DNA of 64,000 nucleotides from an uncultured Eubacteriales bacterium (GTDB lineage: Bacteria; Bacillota; Clostridia; Christensenellales; Aristaeellaceae), in the NCBI GenBank assembly GCA_902793605.1, contig CADBEB010000009.1:25149-89148 (forward strand), in the 5' to 3' direction. Made by a program: the position numbers and the translations under genes. The notes under the pieces were generated by a model. It saw nothing but the letters and a program-made list of their open reading frames with translations, did not search any database and was not told the DNA's origin. Of the stretch, positions 26,191 through 35,058 are shown piece by piece. How positions within the stretch are numbered: position 1 is the first letter of the stretch; each line of letters starts with the position of its first letter.

Positions 26191-28149
26191 ATGGATAAAT
26201 CGATTCTGACTCTGGAACAGACCCGCATTGAGGACCCGTTCTGGTTCCGTGTGCGTGAGACGGTCCGCCGCGAAGGCATCCCCTACCAGTGGAAAGCCCT
26301 CAACGATGAGATCCCCGGCGCCGAGCCCAGCCGCTGTATGCGGAACTTCCGCATCGCCGCCGGCAAAATGCAGGGAGAACATGCCGGTTTCATCTTCCAG
26401 GACAGCGATATCGCCAAGTGGATCGAAGGCGCCGCCTTTTCCCTCCGCTGGTATCCGGATCCCGAACTGGAAAAGATCGTCGACGGTGCCATTGAGGAAG
26501 TCGTCGCCGCACAGCAGCCAGACGGCTACCTGGATACGTACTATATCATCAACGGCCTGGACAAGCGCTGGACCAATCTGAAGGATAACCATGAGCTTTA
26601 TTGCGCCGGCCATATGATCGAAGCGGCTGTTGCTTATTACCAGGTGACCGGCAAGCGCGTCCTCCTGGACGCTGTCATCCGCCTGGTCGACCACATCGAT
26701 TCCGTCCTCGGCGCGGAAGAAGGCAAGCTACCGGGCTATCCCGGCCATCCCGTCATCGAAATGGCTCTCATGCGCCTGTATCAGGTGACCGGGAATCCGA
26801 AACACCTGAACCTTGCCCGCTATTTCGTGGACCAGCGGGGCCGTTCCCCCCTCTTCTTCGAGGAAGAAGACAAGCGCAACGGGAATAAATTTTACTGGAA
26901 GGACAGTTACTTCCGCTATCAGTACTACCAGGCCGGCAAGCCGGTCCGCGAGCAGGAGGACGCGGAAGGACACGCCGTCCGTGCCATGTACCTTTATTCC
27001 GGCATGGCCGACGTTGCCAGGGAAACCGGGGATTCCTCCCTGGCAGACTCCTGCCGCCGTCTCTGGCGCAGCGTGGTTTCCCGCCGAATGTACATCACCG
27101 GCTCCATCGGTTCCTCCGAATACGGCGAGGCGTTCACCTTTGATTACGACCTGCCCAACGATACGGTCTACGGGGAAACCTGTGCCGCCATCGGCCTGGT
27201 CTTTTTTGCCCGGCGCATGCTTTCCCTGGAGCCGAAAGCGGAGTACGCTGACGTCATGGAGCGTGCCCTTTACAACGGCGTCATTTCCGGTATGCAGCTG
27301 GACGGCCGCAGATTCTTCTACGTCAATCCGCTCGAGGTCCTTCCCGAAGCCTCCCTCAAGGATCACGGCAAACACCATGTGAAGGTGGAACGGCAGAAGT
27401 GGTTCGGATGTGCTTGCTGCCCGCCGAATGTCATCCGCCTCGTTTCCTCCCTGGAGGATTATATCGCGTCCGTCCGCGGAGATGCGCTGTATCTGCATCT
27501 CTATACCGGCGGCGATCTGAAACTTTCCGTGGGCGGAACACCTGTTTCCCTGAAGACGGAAACCGATTATCCATGGAGCGGAGCCATCTCCGTCACCGTC
27601 ACGTCGGAAACGCCGGTCTCCTTTGCACTGAACCTGCGCGTCCCGGCCTGGTGTTCCTCCTGGACGCTGAAACTGAACGGCCGGGCGGTCACCCCGGACC
27701 TTACTGATGGATACCTTACCCTTTCCCGCACCTGGAATCCGGGGGACCGTCTGGAGCTCTCCCTGGATATGCCCGTTTCCTTCGTTTCCGCCAATCCCCG
27801 GGTTTACGAGGATGCCGGAAAGGTCGCCGTGACCCGCGGCCCCCTGGTTTATTGCCTCGAAGAACCGGACAACGGAAAGGATCTCCATCTTCTCCGGCTC
27901 GGGGCTGTCCGTCCGGAGGATTGCCGGGTCGAATGGAAGCCGGAAAAGCTGGGAGGGATCATGGAGATCACTACCCCCGGCATCCGGGAAAGCGACGCGG
28001 GCTGGGGCGACACGCTTTACAGTTCCGAAAAGGCCATTGCCTCCGCGCCGGTCTCCCTGACCTGGATCCCGTACTATGCCTGGGCAAACCGCGACCCCGG
28101 TGAAATGCGCGTCTGGATCCGGAAAGATACCATTTCCCCTTCCGCCTGA
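26191..28149 (+). CDS. GH127 beta-L-arabinofuranosidase
   Basis: 652 residues from an ATG preceded by AGGAGAC, with no signal peptide, so it acts in the cytoplasm on imported oligosaccharides. GH127 motifs are plain: the Zn-binding/nucleophile Cys cluster WFGCACCPPNVIR, and YGETCAAIG carrying further metal ligands, with GEAFTFDYDLPND holding the likely acid/base Glu. Characterised members release beta-L-arabinofuranose from hydroxyproline-linked and related arabinans. It is last in the operon after the binding protein and two permeases, so the transporter probably imports arabinofuranosides. Confidence is high for family, moderate for exact substrate. Confidence 0.92.
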   Translation: MDKSILTLEQTRIEDPFWFRVRETVRREGIPYQWKALNDEIPGAEPSRCMRNFRIAAGKMQGEHAGFIFQDSDIAKWIEGAAFSLRWYPDPELEKIVDGAIEEVVAAQQPDGYLDTYYIINGLDKRWTNLKDNHELYCAGHMIEAAVAYYQVTGKRVLLDAVIRLVDHIDSVLGAEEGKLPGYPGHPVIEMALMRLYQVTGNPKHLNLARYFVDQRGRSPLFFEEEDKRNGNKFYWKDSYFRYQYYQAGKPVREQEDAEGHAVRAMYLYSGMADVARETGDSSLADSCRRLWRSVVSRRMYITGSIGSSEYGEAFTFDYDLPNDTVYGETCAAIGLVFFARRMLSLEPKAEYADVMERALYNGVISGMQLDGRRFFYVNPLEVLPEASLKDHGKHHVKVERQKWFGCACCPPNVIRLVSSLEDYIASVRGDALYLHLYTGGDLKLSVGGTPVSLKTETDYPWSGAISVTVTSETPVSFALNLRVPAWCSSWTLKLNGRAVTPDLTDGYLTLSRTWNPGDRLELSLDMPVSFVSANPRVYEDAGKVAVTRGPLVYCLEEPDNGKDLHLLRLGAVRPEDCRVEWKPEKLGGIMEITTPGIRESDAGWGDTLYSSEKAIASAPVSLTWIPYYAWANRDPGEMRVWIRKDTISPSA

Positions 28150-28270
28150 CCGAACAATAAAACCCATCGGTTTCAGCATCTTCGGCGGACAATTGGAAAG
28201 GCTTGACCGAAAAACCTGCATCGTGTAAGCTGAAACTGCCGAATATTCCGGAAATCAATGGGAGCAAAGA

Positions 28271-28966
28271 ATGGATACGATCACAGCAGAATTATTCCGT
28301 TTGCAGGATACAGGCTATGCGGCCATACAGGTACGGATCATCCCGACAGTGTCGGCGGACCGGATCATCGGTGTCCGGACGCCGGCGCTCCGTGCCTTAG
28401 CGAAGGAGCTGGCCAGGGATCCGGGAGCAGCCTCGTTCCTGTCATCCCTTCCGCACCGATACTTCGATGAAAACCAGCTGCACGCCTTTGTGATCTCCCT
28501 GGAAAAAGATTTTGACACATGCGTTGCACAGGTTGAAGCCTTTCTTCCGTATATCGACAACTGGGCCACCTGCGATCAGCTTTCTCCGAAAGCGTTCAAA
28601 AAAACACCGGAGAAGCTGCTTCCGTATGTCCGGAAATGGATCCGGTCGGACAGGGTTTACACGGTCCGGTTTGCGATCGGCATGCTCATGCAGCATTTTC
28701 TGGACGAGCGGTTCGATCCCGTCTGTGTGGAATGGGTAGCGGCCGTCCGGTCCGAAGAATACTATATCAACATGATGATCGCCTGGTATTTTGCAACGGC
28801 CCTGGCGAAACAGTATGACGCCGTCCTTCCATACCTGGAGGAAAGGAAGCTCGCCATCTGGACCCATAACAAAGCGATTCAGAAAAGCCTGGAGAGCTAC
28901 CGGATCACGCCGGAACAGAAAGTGTACCTGAGAACCCTGAAGATCCGGCCGGCTTCAGGCCGCTGA
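28271..28966 (+). CDS. AlkD-like DNA alkylation repair protein
   Basis: 231 residues of HEAT-like helical repeats in the AlkD family (VRTPALRALAKEL, NWATCDQLSPKAF, YTVRFAIGMLMQHF, AIQKSLESYRI). The Trp and Asp in NWATCDQ fit the DNA-interaction residues of AlkD glycosylases, which excise positively charged N3- and N7-alkylpurines. Start preceded by GGGAGC. It stands alone between GH127 and a GNAT gene. Confidence 0.87.
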   Translation: MDTITAELFRLQDTGYAAIQVRIIPTVSADRIIGVRTPALRALAKELARDPGAASFLSSLPHRYFDENQLHAFVISLEKDFDTCVAQVEAFLPYIDNWATCDQLSPKAFKKTPEKLLPYVRKWIRSDRVYTVRFAIGMLMQHFLDERFDPVCVEWVAAVRSEEYYINMMIAWYFATALAKQYDAVLPYLEERKLAIWTHNKAIQKSLESYRITPEQKVYLRTLKIRPASGR

Positions 28967-29024
28967 TCACGGTCGCGTTTCCCCCGGCAAAAAACAAACA
29001 GACAATAAAGGCAGATGAGCGATC

Positions 29025-29534
29025 ATGATCCGTCTGGAAAGGATCAGCGGAAACAATATATGGGAAATTCTCAAACTGACTGTCGGCGATGATCAAAAGA
29101 GCTTCGTTGCTGCAAATGACGTCAGTATCATCGAGGCTTATATCGCGCTGACATCGGGAGGCCATGCTTTCCCCTTCGGGATCTATGACGAAGAGACCCC
29201 GGTCGGCTTCTGCATGATCGGTTACGGCACCGACGATTCCTGGGAGGATGCCCCGGCGGTCGCGCAGAACAGCTATAACCTCTGGCGGTTTATGATCGAC
29301 CGGCGGTACCAGGGAAAAGGCTACGGGAAGGCTGCCATGAGGCTGATTCTTGACTTCATCGTCACGCAGCCCTGCGGCCCGGCCGAGCTCTGCTGGCTTT
29401 CCTATGGGCCGGAAAACTCCGCTGCCAAAGCCCTGTATGCGGCCTTTGGTTTCCGGGAGACCGGCGAATGGGATGGAGACGAGGTTATCGCCGTCAAACC
29501 GCTGGGAAAAAACCCTGATCTGAACCGTGTATAA
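29025..29534 (+). CDS. GNAT acetyltransferase, PaiA/BltD (polyamine)-like
   Basis: 169 residues. The pattern ALTSGGHAFPFGIYDEETPVGF, YNLWRFMIDRRYQGKGYGKAAM (CoA loop QGKGYG) and WLSYGPENSAAKALYAAFGFRETGEW is the spermine/spermidine acetyltransferase-like subfamily. Substrate not certain. Converges on the beta-mannosidase gene. Confidence 0.85.
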   Translation: MIRLERISGNNIWEILKLTVGDDQKSFVAANDVSIIEAYIALTSGGHAFPFGIYDEETPVGFCMIGYGTDDSWEDAPAVAQNSYNLWRFMIDRRYQGKGYGKAAMRLILDFIVTQPCGPAELCWLSYGPENSAAKALYAAFGFRETGEWDGDEVIAVKPLGKNPDLNRV

Positions 29535-29577
29535 AGACAGGCGCAATGGCGGAAACCGACACTGCCGGTATTTCCGC

Positions 29578-31956
29578 TCATTCAATCCAGTGCAGTCGGA
29601 TCTCTTCCTGCGTCAGTTCCCGGTCTGCCCGGACGGTTCGGGTCTCACCCGGATACAGCGCAAACCAGTTGTCGGAAAACCGGGCATCCCGTGCCTGGAG
29701 CTCCACGCCCATACAGAAAGCATCTACGGTCAGGGATATCTGATCGCCGTCGCAGCGGATCCGGATATCCGGCCGTTCAAAAGGAAAATACTTCGGCAAA
29801 ACAGCGAGGGCTTCCCTTTCGCTCACTGTCGTGCCGTTCTCATCTTCCAGCAGGATCTGGCCGATGGGGCAGTCTGTCCCGGCCGGAGGCCGGATCGCTC
29901 CGATCCGGACCGTGCTCAGCGGTGAACACCGGACTGCTGTCCGCGCTTCACCGCATTTCAGCCCCTTCTCATCCCGGCAGATACACACTGCCGTTCCCCG
30001 GAATTCCCGGCGGGTTTCGTTCGTCACCCAGACGCTGAACCCGCTCTCTTCTTTTTTCAGACTCGCAGCCACCGGCGCGAAAAAGTGTGCCGATTCGTAC
30101 TGCAGCGCTTTCCACCGGCCCATGGAATCGATGCTGGACCAGCTTGCCACCGGCCAGCAGTCGTTCAGTTGCCAGTAGATCGCGCCCATACAGCGCCCCC
30201 GGTTCCTGCGCCAGTGCTCAACCCCCGCCCGGATTGCCTCCGCCTGGAGCCACTGGCTTGCGTGAACAAGCTTCTCCATGGAGAAGGGATAGCGCAGGGT
30301 CTGGGACAGGTAATAGAGCATCGTGGCATTGCCGCTGCGGCATTTCTGATGACTTTCCATCACCCGCGAAAACGGATTCATCTCCCGCTCGTCATGTACA
30401 AATGTGTTCAGCGTATCCATGCAAGGGAAGGATTCAAACCCGAATTCCGAGCAGAACCGGGGAAAGCGCTCCTCAAAGTCGGAAAACGGTTTCCTGCCGT
30501 GCCAGACGGACCAGTCGTGTACGTCACCCCGGTCCAGGTCATTCGGCTGGTCAAACCCGCCGCCCGAAGAGGGAGAGGACGGCCAGTAGAAACTGTCCGG
30601 CGCCTCCTGTTCGCAGACTTCCCGCAGAACGCTCTCAAACTGTTCCAGATAGTCTTTTTTCAGACTTTCAGGCTGTTCCCGCACGTTTCCCCATTCGATC
30701 CAGGCCGTTTCCATCTCATTGTTGCCGCAGATCAAGCCGAGGGACGCGTGATGGCGGATCCGGCGCAGGTTGTCCTTTGCTTCCCGCCGGATATTCTCCC
30801 GGAACGCCTCTGTCATCTTATAGGTATTGCACGCAAACATCAGGTCCTGCCAGACCACCAGTCCGTACTCGTCGCACAGGTCGTAAAAATCATCTGAAGG
30901 ATAGATCCCGCCTCCCCAGACGCGGATCGTGTTGAAATGGCAGTCCCTGCAATCCCGTAGCAGCCGGGCCGTCCTCTCCCGGTTCATCCGCGTGACCAGG
31001 TTATCCTCGGGAATATAATCCGCGCCCATGGCAAAGAAATCCGTCCCGTTGCAGCAGAAAGAAAAGCTTTCGCCCCATTCATCCTTTTTCCGGGACACGG
31101 TGATCGTCCTGAGCCCCAGGCGAAGCGTCCGTTCATCCTCGATGTTGTCTCCTGTCACCGCCCGAACCTTCAGCGTGTACAGCGGCTGGCCACCCAGGCC
31201 GTTCGGCCACCACAGCCTCGGTTCCTGAACGTGCAGGCTCAGTGTTTCACCGGACACCGCCGCACCTTCCGCTGTGATGCCGCCCTCCGGATCCAGCAGT
31301 GTTGCCTCCATTCGTTCCGCCCCGGTTTCCACCGTGACCGCAACGGTGACTTCCCCCGCCCTGTGTTCCTGCCGGATCCGGAGATCCCCGATCCGGCTGT
31401 CGTAAAACTCCAGTCGGCATGGCCGCCAGATCCCGGCATCCGGCAGACAGGGACCCCAGTCCCATCCGAACATATAATGTGCTTTCCGGATGGCTCCGGT
31501 CCAGAGAAGCTCACTGCCGCCGGTATAGGTAATATCCGGGTTTTCCTCCGCCGCCCGGCGGATCTCCGCCAGCGCCGGAAAAAAGGTGACCTTCAGACGG
31601 TTGATCCCCGGCTTCAGCTGGTCCTTCACCGGAATCCGCCAGGTGCGGTGCATGTTGTCTGTCCTGGCCACCATCCTGCCGTTGAGCTCGATCTCCGCAA
31701 GCGTATCCAGCCCTTCAAACACCAGATCCGCATGGGCCGCGCCCAGTTGTTCCGCGGTCACGGAAAACTCCCGCTCAAAGTGCCAGGTTGTTTCCGTCTG
31801 CGCACAGGCCGCCGTTTCGTTCATTTCATCGTAGGGATCACGGATCGCGCCGTTTTCCAGCAGCGTGCCCAGCACCGTGCCGGGAACGGAAGCCTGAAAA
31901 CGCCGTCCGTCCTCACCGGTCATGGTCCAGGGGCCGCACAGAGACAGTTTATTCAT
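29578..31956 (-). CDS. GH2 beta-mannosidase
   Basis: 792 residues from an ATG at 31956 preceded by GGAAAGGAG; the frame extends 18 codons further upstream without a site. The order is N-terminal sugar-binding domain (WTMTGEDGRRFQASVPGTVL, TTWHFEREF), immunoglobulin-like domain, and a TIM barrel with acid/base Glu in ICGNNEMETAW and nucleophile Glu in CSEFGFESFP. The WGGGIYPSDDFYDLCDEYGLVVWQD stretch is diagnostic of beta-mannosidases. No signal peptide, so it hydrolyses terminal beta-mannosyl residues from imported mannooligosaccharides or N-glycan cores. No transporter is adjacent. Confidence 0.92.
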   Translation of the reverse strand: MNKLSLCGPWTMTGEDGRRFQASVPGTVLGTLLENGAIRDPYDEMNETAACAQTETTWHFEREFSVTAEQLGAAHADLVFEGLDTLAEIELNGRMVARTDNMHRTWRIPVKDQLKPGINRLKVTFFPALAEIRRAAEENPDITYTGGSELLWTGAIRKAHYMFGWDWGPCLPDAGIWRPCRLEFYDSRIGDLRIRQEHRAGEVTVAVTVETGAERMEATLLDPEGGITAEGAAVSGETLSLHVQEPRLWWPNGLGGQPLYTLKVRAVTGDNIEDERTLRLGLRTITVSRKKDEWGESFSFCCNGTDFFAMGADYIPEDNLVTRMNRERTARLLRDCRDCHFNTIRVWGGGIYPSDDFYDLCDEYGLVVWQDLMFACNTYKMTEAFRENIRREAKDNLRRIRHHASLGLICGNNEMETAWIEWGNVREQPESLKKDYLEQFESVLREVCEQEAPDSFYWPSSPSSGGGFDQPNDLDRGDVHDWSVWHGRKPFSDFEERFPRFCSEFGFESFPCMDTLNTFVHDEREMNPFSRVMESHQKCRSGNATMLYYLSQTLRYPFSMEKLVHASQWLQAEAIRAGVEHWRRNRGRCMGAIYWQLNDCWPVASWSSIDSMGRWKALQYESAHFFAPVAASLKKEESGFSVWVTNETRREFRGTAVCICRDEKGLKCGEARTAVRCSPLSTVRIGAIRPPAGTDCPIGQILLEDENGTTVSEREALAVLPKYFPFERPDIRIRCDGDQISLTVDAFCMGVELQARDARFSDNWFALYPGETRTVRADRELTQEEIRLHWIE

Positions 31957-32048
31957 CTTTTTCTGCTCCTTTCCGGTCGTTATTTTATGCCCCGGTCTGT
32001 TTCCTGTCAATTCCGCTTATGATTGCTGCGGAACCGATCCGGTTTCAA

Positions 32049-32077
32049 TAGACAGAACCGGTCCGGGAGAGTATAAT
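32049..32077 (+). promoter_or_regulatory. Promoter of the NRPS gene
   Basis: TAGACA (32049-32054), 17-base spacer, perfect TATAAT (32072-32077), 55 bases before the start at 32133. Confidence 0.7.
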
Positions 32078-32132
32078 CCCGGTATCGGAACATTGCGTTG
32101 TGCGTCAGAAACAAAGAAGCCGGAGGAGCATT

Positions 32133-35036
32133 ATGAACACCATCCAGCGCCTTCTTTATGAATCCATGCGGGCCCATGCGGACCGGAGAGCGATCGTTGA
32201 CTCCGGAAGCAGGAACAGCCTGACCTATTCGGAGCTTTATGACAGGGCTTCCTCCGTCGCCGGCTATCTTCGGTCCCAGGGGATGGACACCGGGGATTAT
32301 GCGGTCATCGCGCTGACGAAGTCCGTTCCCTATATCATCGTGGAAGCCGCCTGTTTCCTGTTCGGTTTCGGCGCGGTTCCCATGGATGCCGGCTATCCGG
32401 AGGACCGGATCGCTTACACGGCAGAGAACGTCGGCGCGAAGATCATCATCCGCCCGACCATGCTGGAGGAGATCCTGTCCTGGCCGCAGAAAGCCGAATA
32501 CCGGGAAGTGCCGGAAGACACTCCGGCCGTGGTCGTCTACACCTCCGGTTCGACCGGCAAACCCAAGGGAATTCTGCACGACCAGGAGAGCCTCTACAAT
32601 TCCGTCACGCGCCGACAGACCATCCTGAAACCTGAACCGGATGACATCGCCGGTCTGGTGCCGCCCTTTACCTTTATCGCCGGCGTGATTACCACGATGA
32701 ACCCGCTGACCTGCGGCGCGTGCGTGACGCCGATCCCCCGGGAAGTCATCATGAACCCGCGGGAACTCGCCCTGTTCATCGACCGGATGGGCATCACCTG
32801 GACCTACCTGTCCCCGAAAGTCCTGAAGGTCTTCCGGGAAACCGGACAGACCCTCCGGATGGTGACCACGGGCTCCGAACGGGTGTCCGGCATCGCGCCG
32901 CGGCGCTACCCGATCATGAATACCTACGGTATGTCGGAGACCGCCTCCGCCGTAGCCGGTTTCCTGATCGACAAAGCCTACGACAGTACCCCGCTCGGGC
33001 ACGCGCTGGACGGCGTTTCGATCTATATCCTGGATGAGCACTGCAATAAGGTCAACGAAGGCGAAATCTGCGTCGCCGGGCATCTGCTGTCCCGCTATAT
33101 CGGCCTGCCGGAGCTTACGGCGGAAAGGATCATCCCGAATCCGTTCCGGGCGGAGGATGGTCATGAACGCCTGCTGCGGACCGGAGACCTCGGCCGGTGG
33201 GATGAGGAAGGCCGCCTGGTCTATATCAACCGGATGGACTGGATGGTCAAGATCAACGGCCAGCGCGTGGAACCCGGTGAGATCGAGGCAGTCATCAAGT
33301 CTGTTCACGGGGTTACGGACGCCGCCGTCAAGGGTTTCACGAAAGGCAACGGCCAGACATACCTGTGCGCCTATTATGTCGCAGCTGCGGAGGTAAAGGA
33401 GGACATCCTCCGCGCCGCTGTTTCCCGGAAGCTCCCCTTCTATATGATGCCGGCGCATTTCATCCCGCTGGACGCCATGCCCGTGAACGCTAATGGCAAG
33501 CTGGACCGGCTGTCCCTGAAGGAGCCGGAGGAGGAGCAGTTCGCTTCAGAGTATGCCGCGCCGACCAATCCGACGGAGGAGCGCCTCTGCCGCGTCATGG
33601 CCGGGGTCCTGGGGGTTGACCGGGTCGGGATCAATGACGACTTCTTCCGGATCGGCGGGGATTCCATCTCCTGCATGTCCCTGATCGCCCAGCTGAACGA
33701 GCTGAGGGTCAGCGTCCGGCTGCTCTATAAGCACAGGACCCCCGCCGCCATCGCGCAGGCGCTGAAAGACGCGCAGGCGATCACCGAAGCGGACAACGAG
33801 GACGAGGAGAACCGACTCGCGCTGAAGCAGGATCAGCCGCTGACCCCCTATCAGCTGTATTACCTGGATTACCAGCTCTATTCCCCGGAACTGATCGTGA
33901 CCAACCTCCCCTACCTCTGCTCCTTCCCGCGGGAAGCAGTTGATCCGCAGGCGCTGAAGAAAGCCGTGGATCATGTAACGCACCACTTTGCGGCCTTCGG
34001 CACCGTGTTCATGTTCAACGACGCGGTCGAACTGATCCAGCGATACTGCCCGGACCGGATCCCGGAGATCGGGATCACCGAAACGACCGAGGCGCAGTTC
34101 ACGGAAGAGAAAAAGGCCTTTATCCGCCCCTTCCGGATGATGAACGAGCTTCTCTGGCGCGCGCACATCTTCGTGACGGAATCCTATGTCCGCCTGCTGA
34201 TGGATTTCGACCATGCCATTGCCGACGGCACCACGATCCGGCGGGTCTTCTGGCTGATCTTCGAGGCGCTGAACGGGCGGGAGTTGTATAAGGATCAGTA
34301 TTATCTGTTCCTGCGCCGCCTCGCCCTGCACGCAAAGACGCCGGAAGCCCGGGCGGAGCATGAGCTGGTCCGGAAGCTGTACGACGGCCAATGGTCCCGG
34401 TACCCGCAGCCGGATTACGATTCCCGCGGAAACAGCAACCTGACGTATGCCGTTCCGACAAAACACACCCTCCGGGAATGCCAGGCCGCGGCGGAAGCAA
34501 GCAGCATCTCCCTGGGCGACGCGCTGGTGACTGCCGGGATGATGGCGTTGAGCCGCTTCAACGGAAATCCGCGTGTCTCTGTGGAATGGATCTTCAACGG
34601 CCGGGATGAGCAGTGGAAGAAAGACCTGGTCGGGCTTACGCTCTGCGGCATCCCGGCGGTCATGGATTTTGACCGGTGCAAAGACCGGGAGTCGATCCTC
34701 GCTGAAGCCCGAAAGCAGAATGAGCTCGGCCTCCAGTATGCGGAATACTCCTTCGCGCTGGAAAACATGTCGCCCGGACAGATCGAAAGCATGAAAATCG
34801 TCTACGAGCACGGCCTCGACCTGCCGGACAACATGCCGGCCGGGACCACCCTCGAGTGGGACGGCGGCTACTACAGCGGCATGCTCTGCCTCTTCCAGTT
34901 CCTTATCAATGAAGGCACTGCGGATGAGCCGCTGACCCTCGTCGCGGTCTGTCAGGGCAGCCGCTACTCGGAAGAAAGCGCGCAGCGCATGACCGCCTTG
35001 TTTTCTGACGCGCTGGAGGAGCTTTTGTTCCCTTAA
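32133..35036 (+). CDS. Single-module nonribosomal peptide synthetase, A-T-C order, no release domain
   Basis: 967 residues from an ATG at 32133 preceded by GGAGGAG. The adenylation domain (about 1-475) has VVYTSGSTGKPKG, NTYGMSETAS, RTGDLGRW, KINGQRVEPGEIE and NANGKLDRLS. The carrier domain (about 490-560) has the phosphopantetheine Ser in FRIGGDSISCM. The condensation domain (about 590-960) has the second His and Asp of its active-site motif in DFDHAIADGTT, but the first His of HHxxxDG is Asp. No thioesterase or reductase follows. In the A domain, PPFTFIAGV places Ile where amino-acid-activating enzymes carry Asp, which suggests an unusual acid. The next gene is 22 bases away but unrelated in function. 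Confidence 0.9.
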   Translation: MNTIQRLLYESMRAHADRRAIVDSGSRNSLTYSELYDRASSVAGYLRSQGMDTGDYAVIALTKSVPYIIVEAACFLFGFGAVPMDAGYPEDRIAYTAENVGAKIIIRPTMLEEILSWPQKAEYREVPEDTPAVVVYTSGSTGKPKGILHDQESLYNSVTRRQTILKPEPDDIAGLVPPFTFIAGVITTMNPLTCGACVTPIPREVIMNPRELALFIDRMGITWTYLSPKVLKVFRETGQTLRMVTTGSERVSGIAPRRYPIMNTYGMSETASAVAGFLIDKAYDSTPLGHALDGVSIYILDEHCNKVNEGEICVAGHLLSRYIGLPELTAERIIPNPFRAEDGHERLLRTGDLGRWDEEGRLVYINRMDWMVKINGQRVEPGEIEAVIKSVHGVTDAAVKGFTKGNGQTYLCAYYVAAAEVKEDILRAAVSRKLPFYMMPAHFIPLDAMPVNANGKLDRLSLKEPEEEQFASEYAAPTNPTEERLCRVMAGVLGVDRVGINDDFFRIGGDSISCMSLIAQLNELRVSVRLLYKHRTPAAIAQALKDAQAITEADNEDEENRLALKQDQPLTPYQLYYLDYQLYSPELIVTNLPYLCSFPREAVDPQALKKAVDHVTHHFAAFGTVFMFNDAVELIQRYCPDRIPEIGITETTEAQFTEEKKAFIRPFRMMNELLWRAHIFVTESYVRLLMDFDHAIADGTTIRRVFWLIFEALNGRELYKDQYYLFLRRLALHAKTPEARAEHELVRKLYDGQWSRYPQPDYDSRGNSNLTYAVPTKHTLRECQAAAEASSISLGDALVTAGMMALSRFNGNPRVSVEWIFNGRDEQWKKDLVGLTLCGIPAVMDFDRCKDRESILAEARKQNELGLQYAEYSFALENMSPGQIESMKIVYEHGLDLPDNMPAGTTLEWDGGYYSGMLCLFQFLINEGTADEPLTLVAVCQGSRYSEESAQRMTALFSDALEELLFP

Positions 35037-35058
35037 CACTTTCACCAGGGAGTATCGG

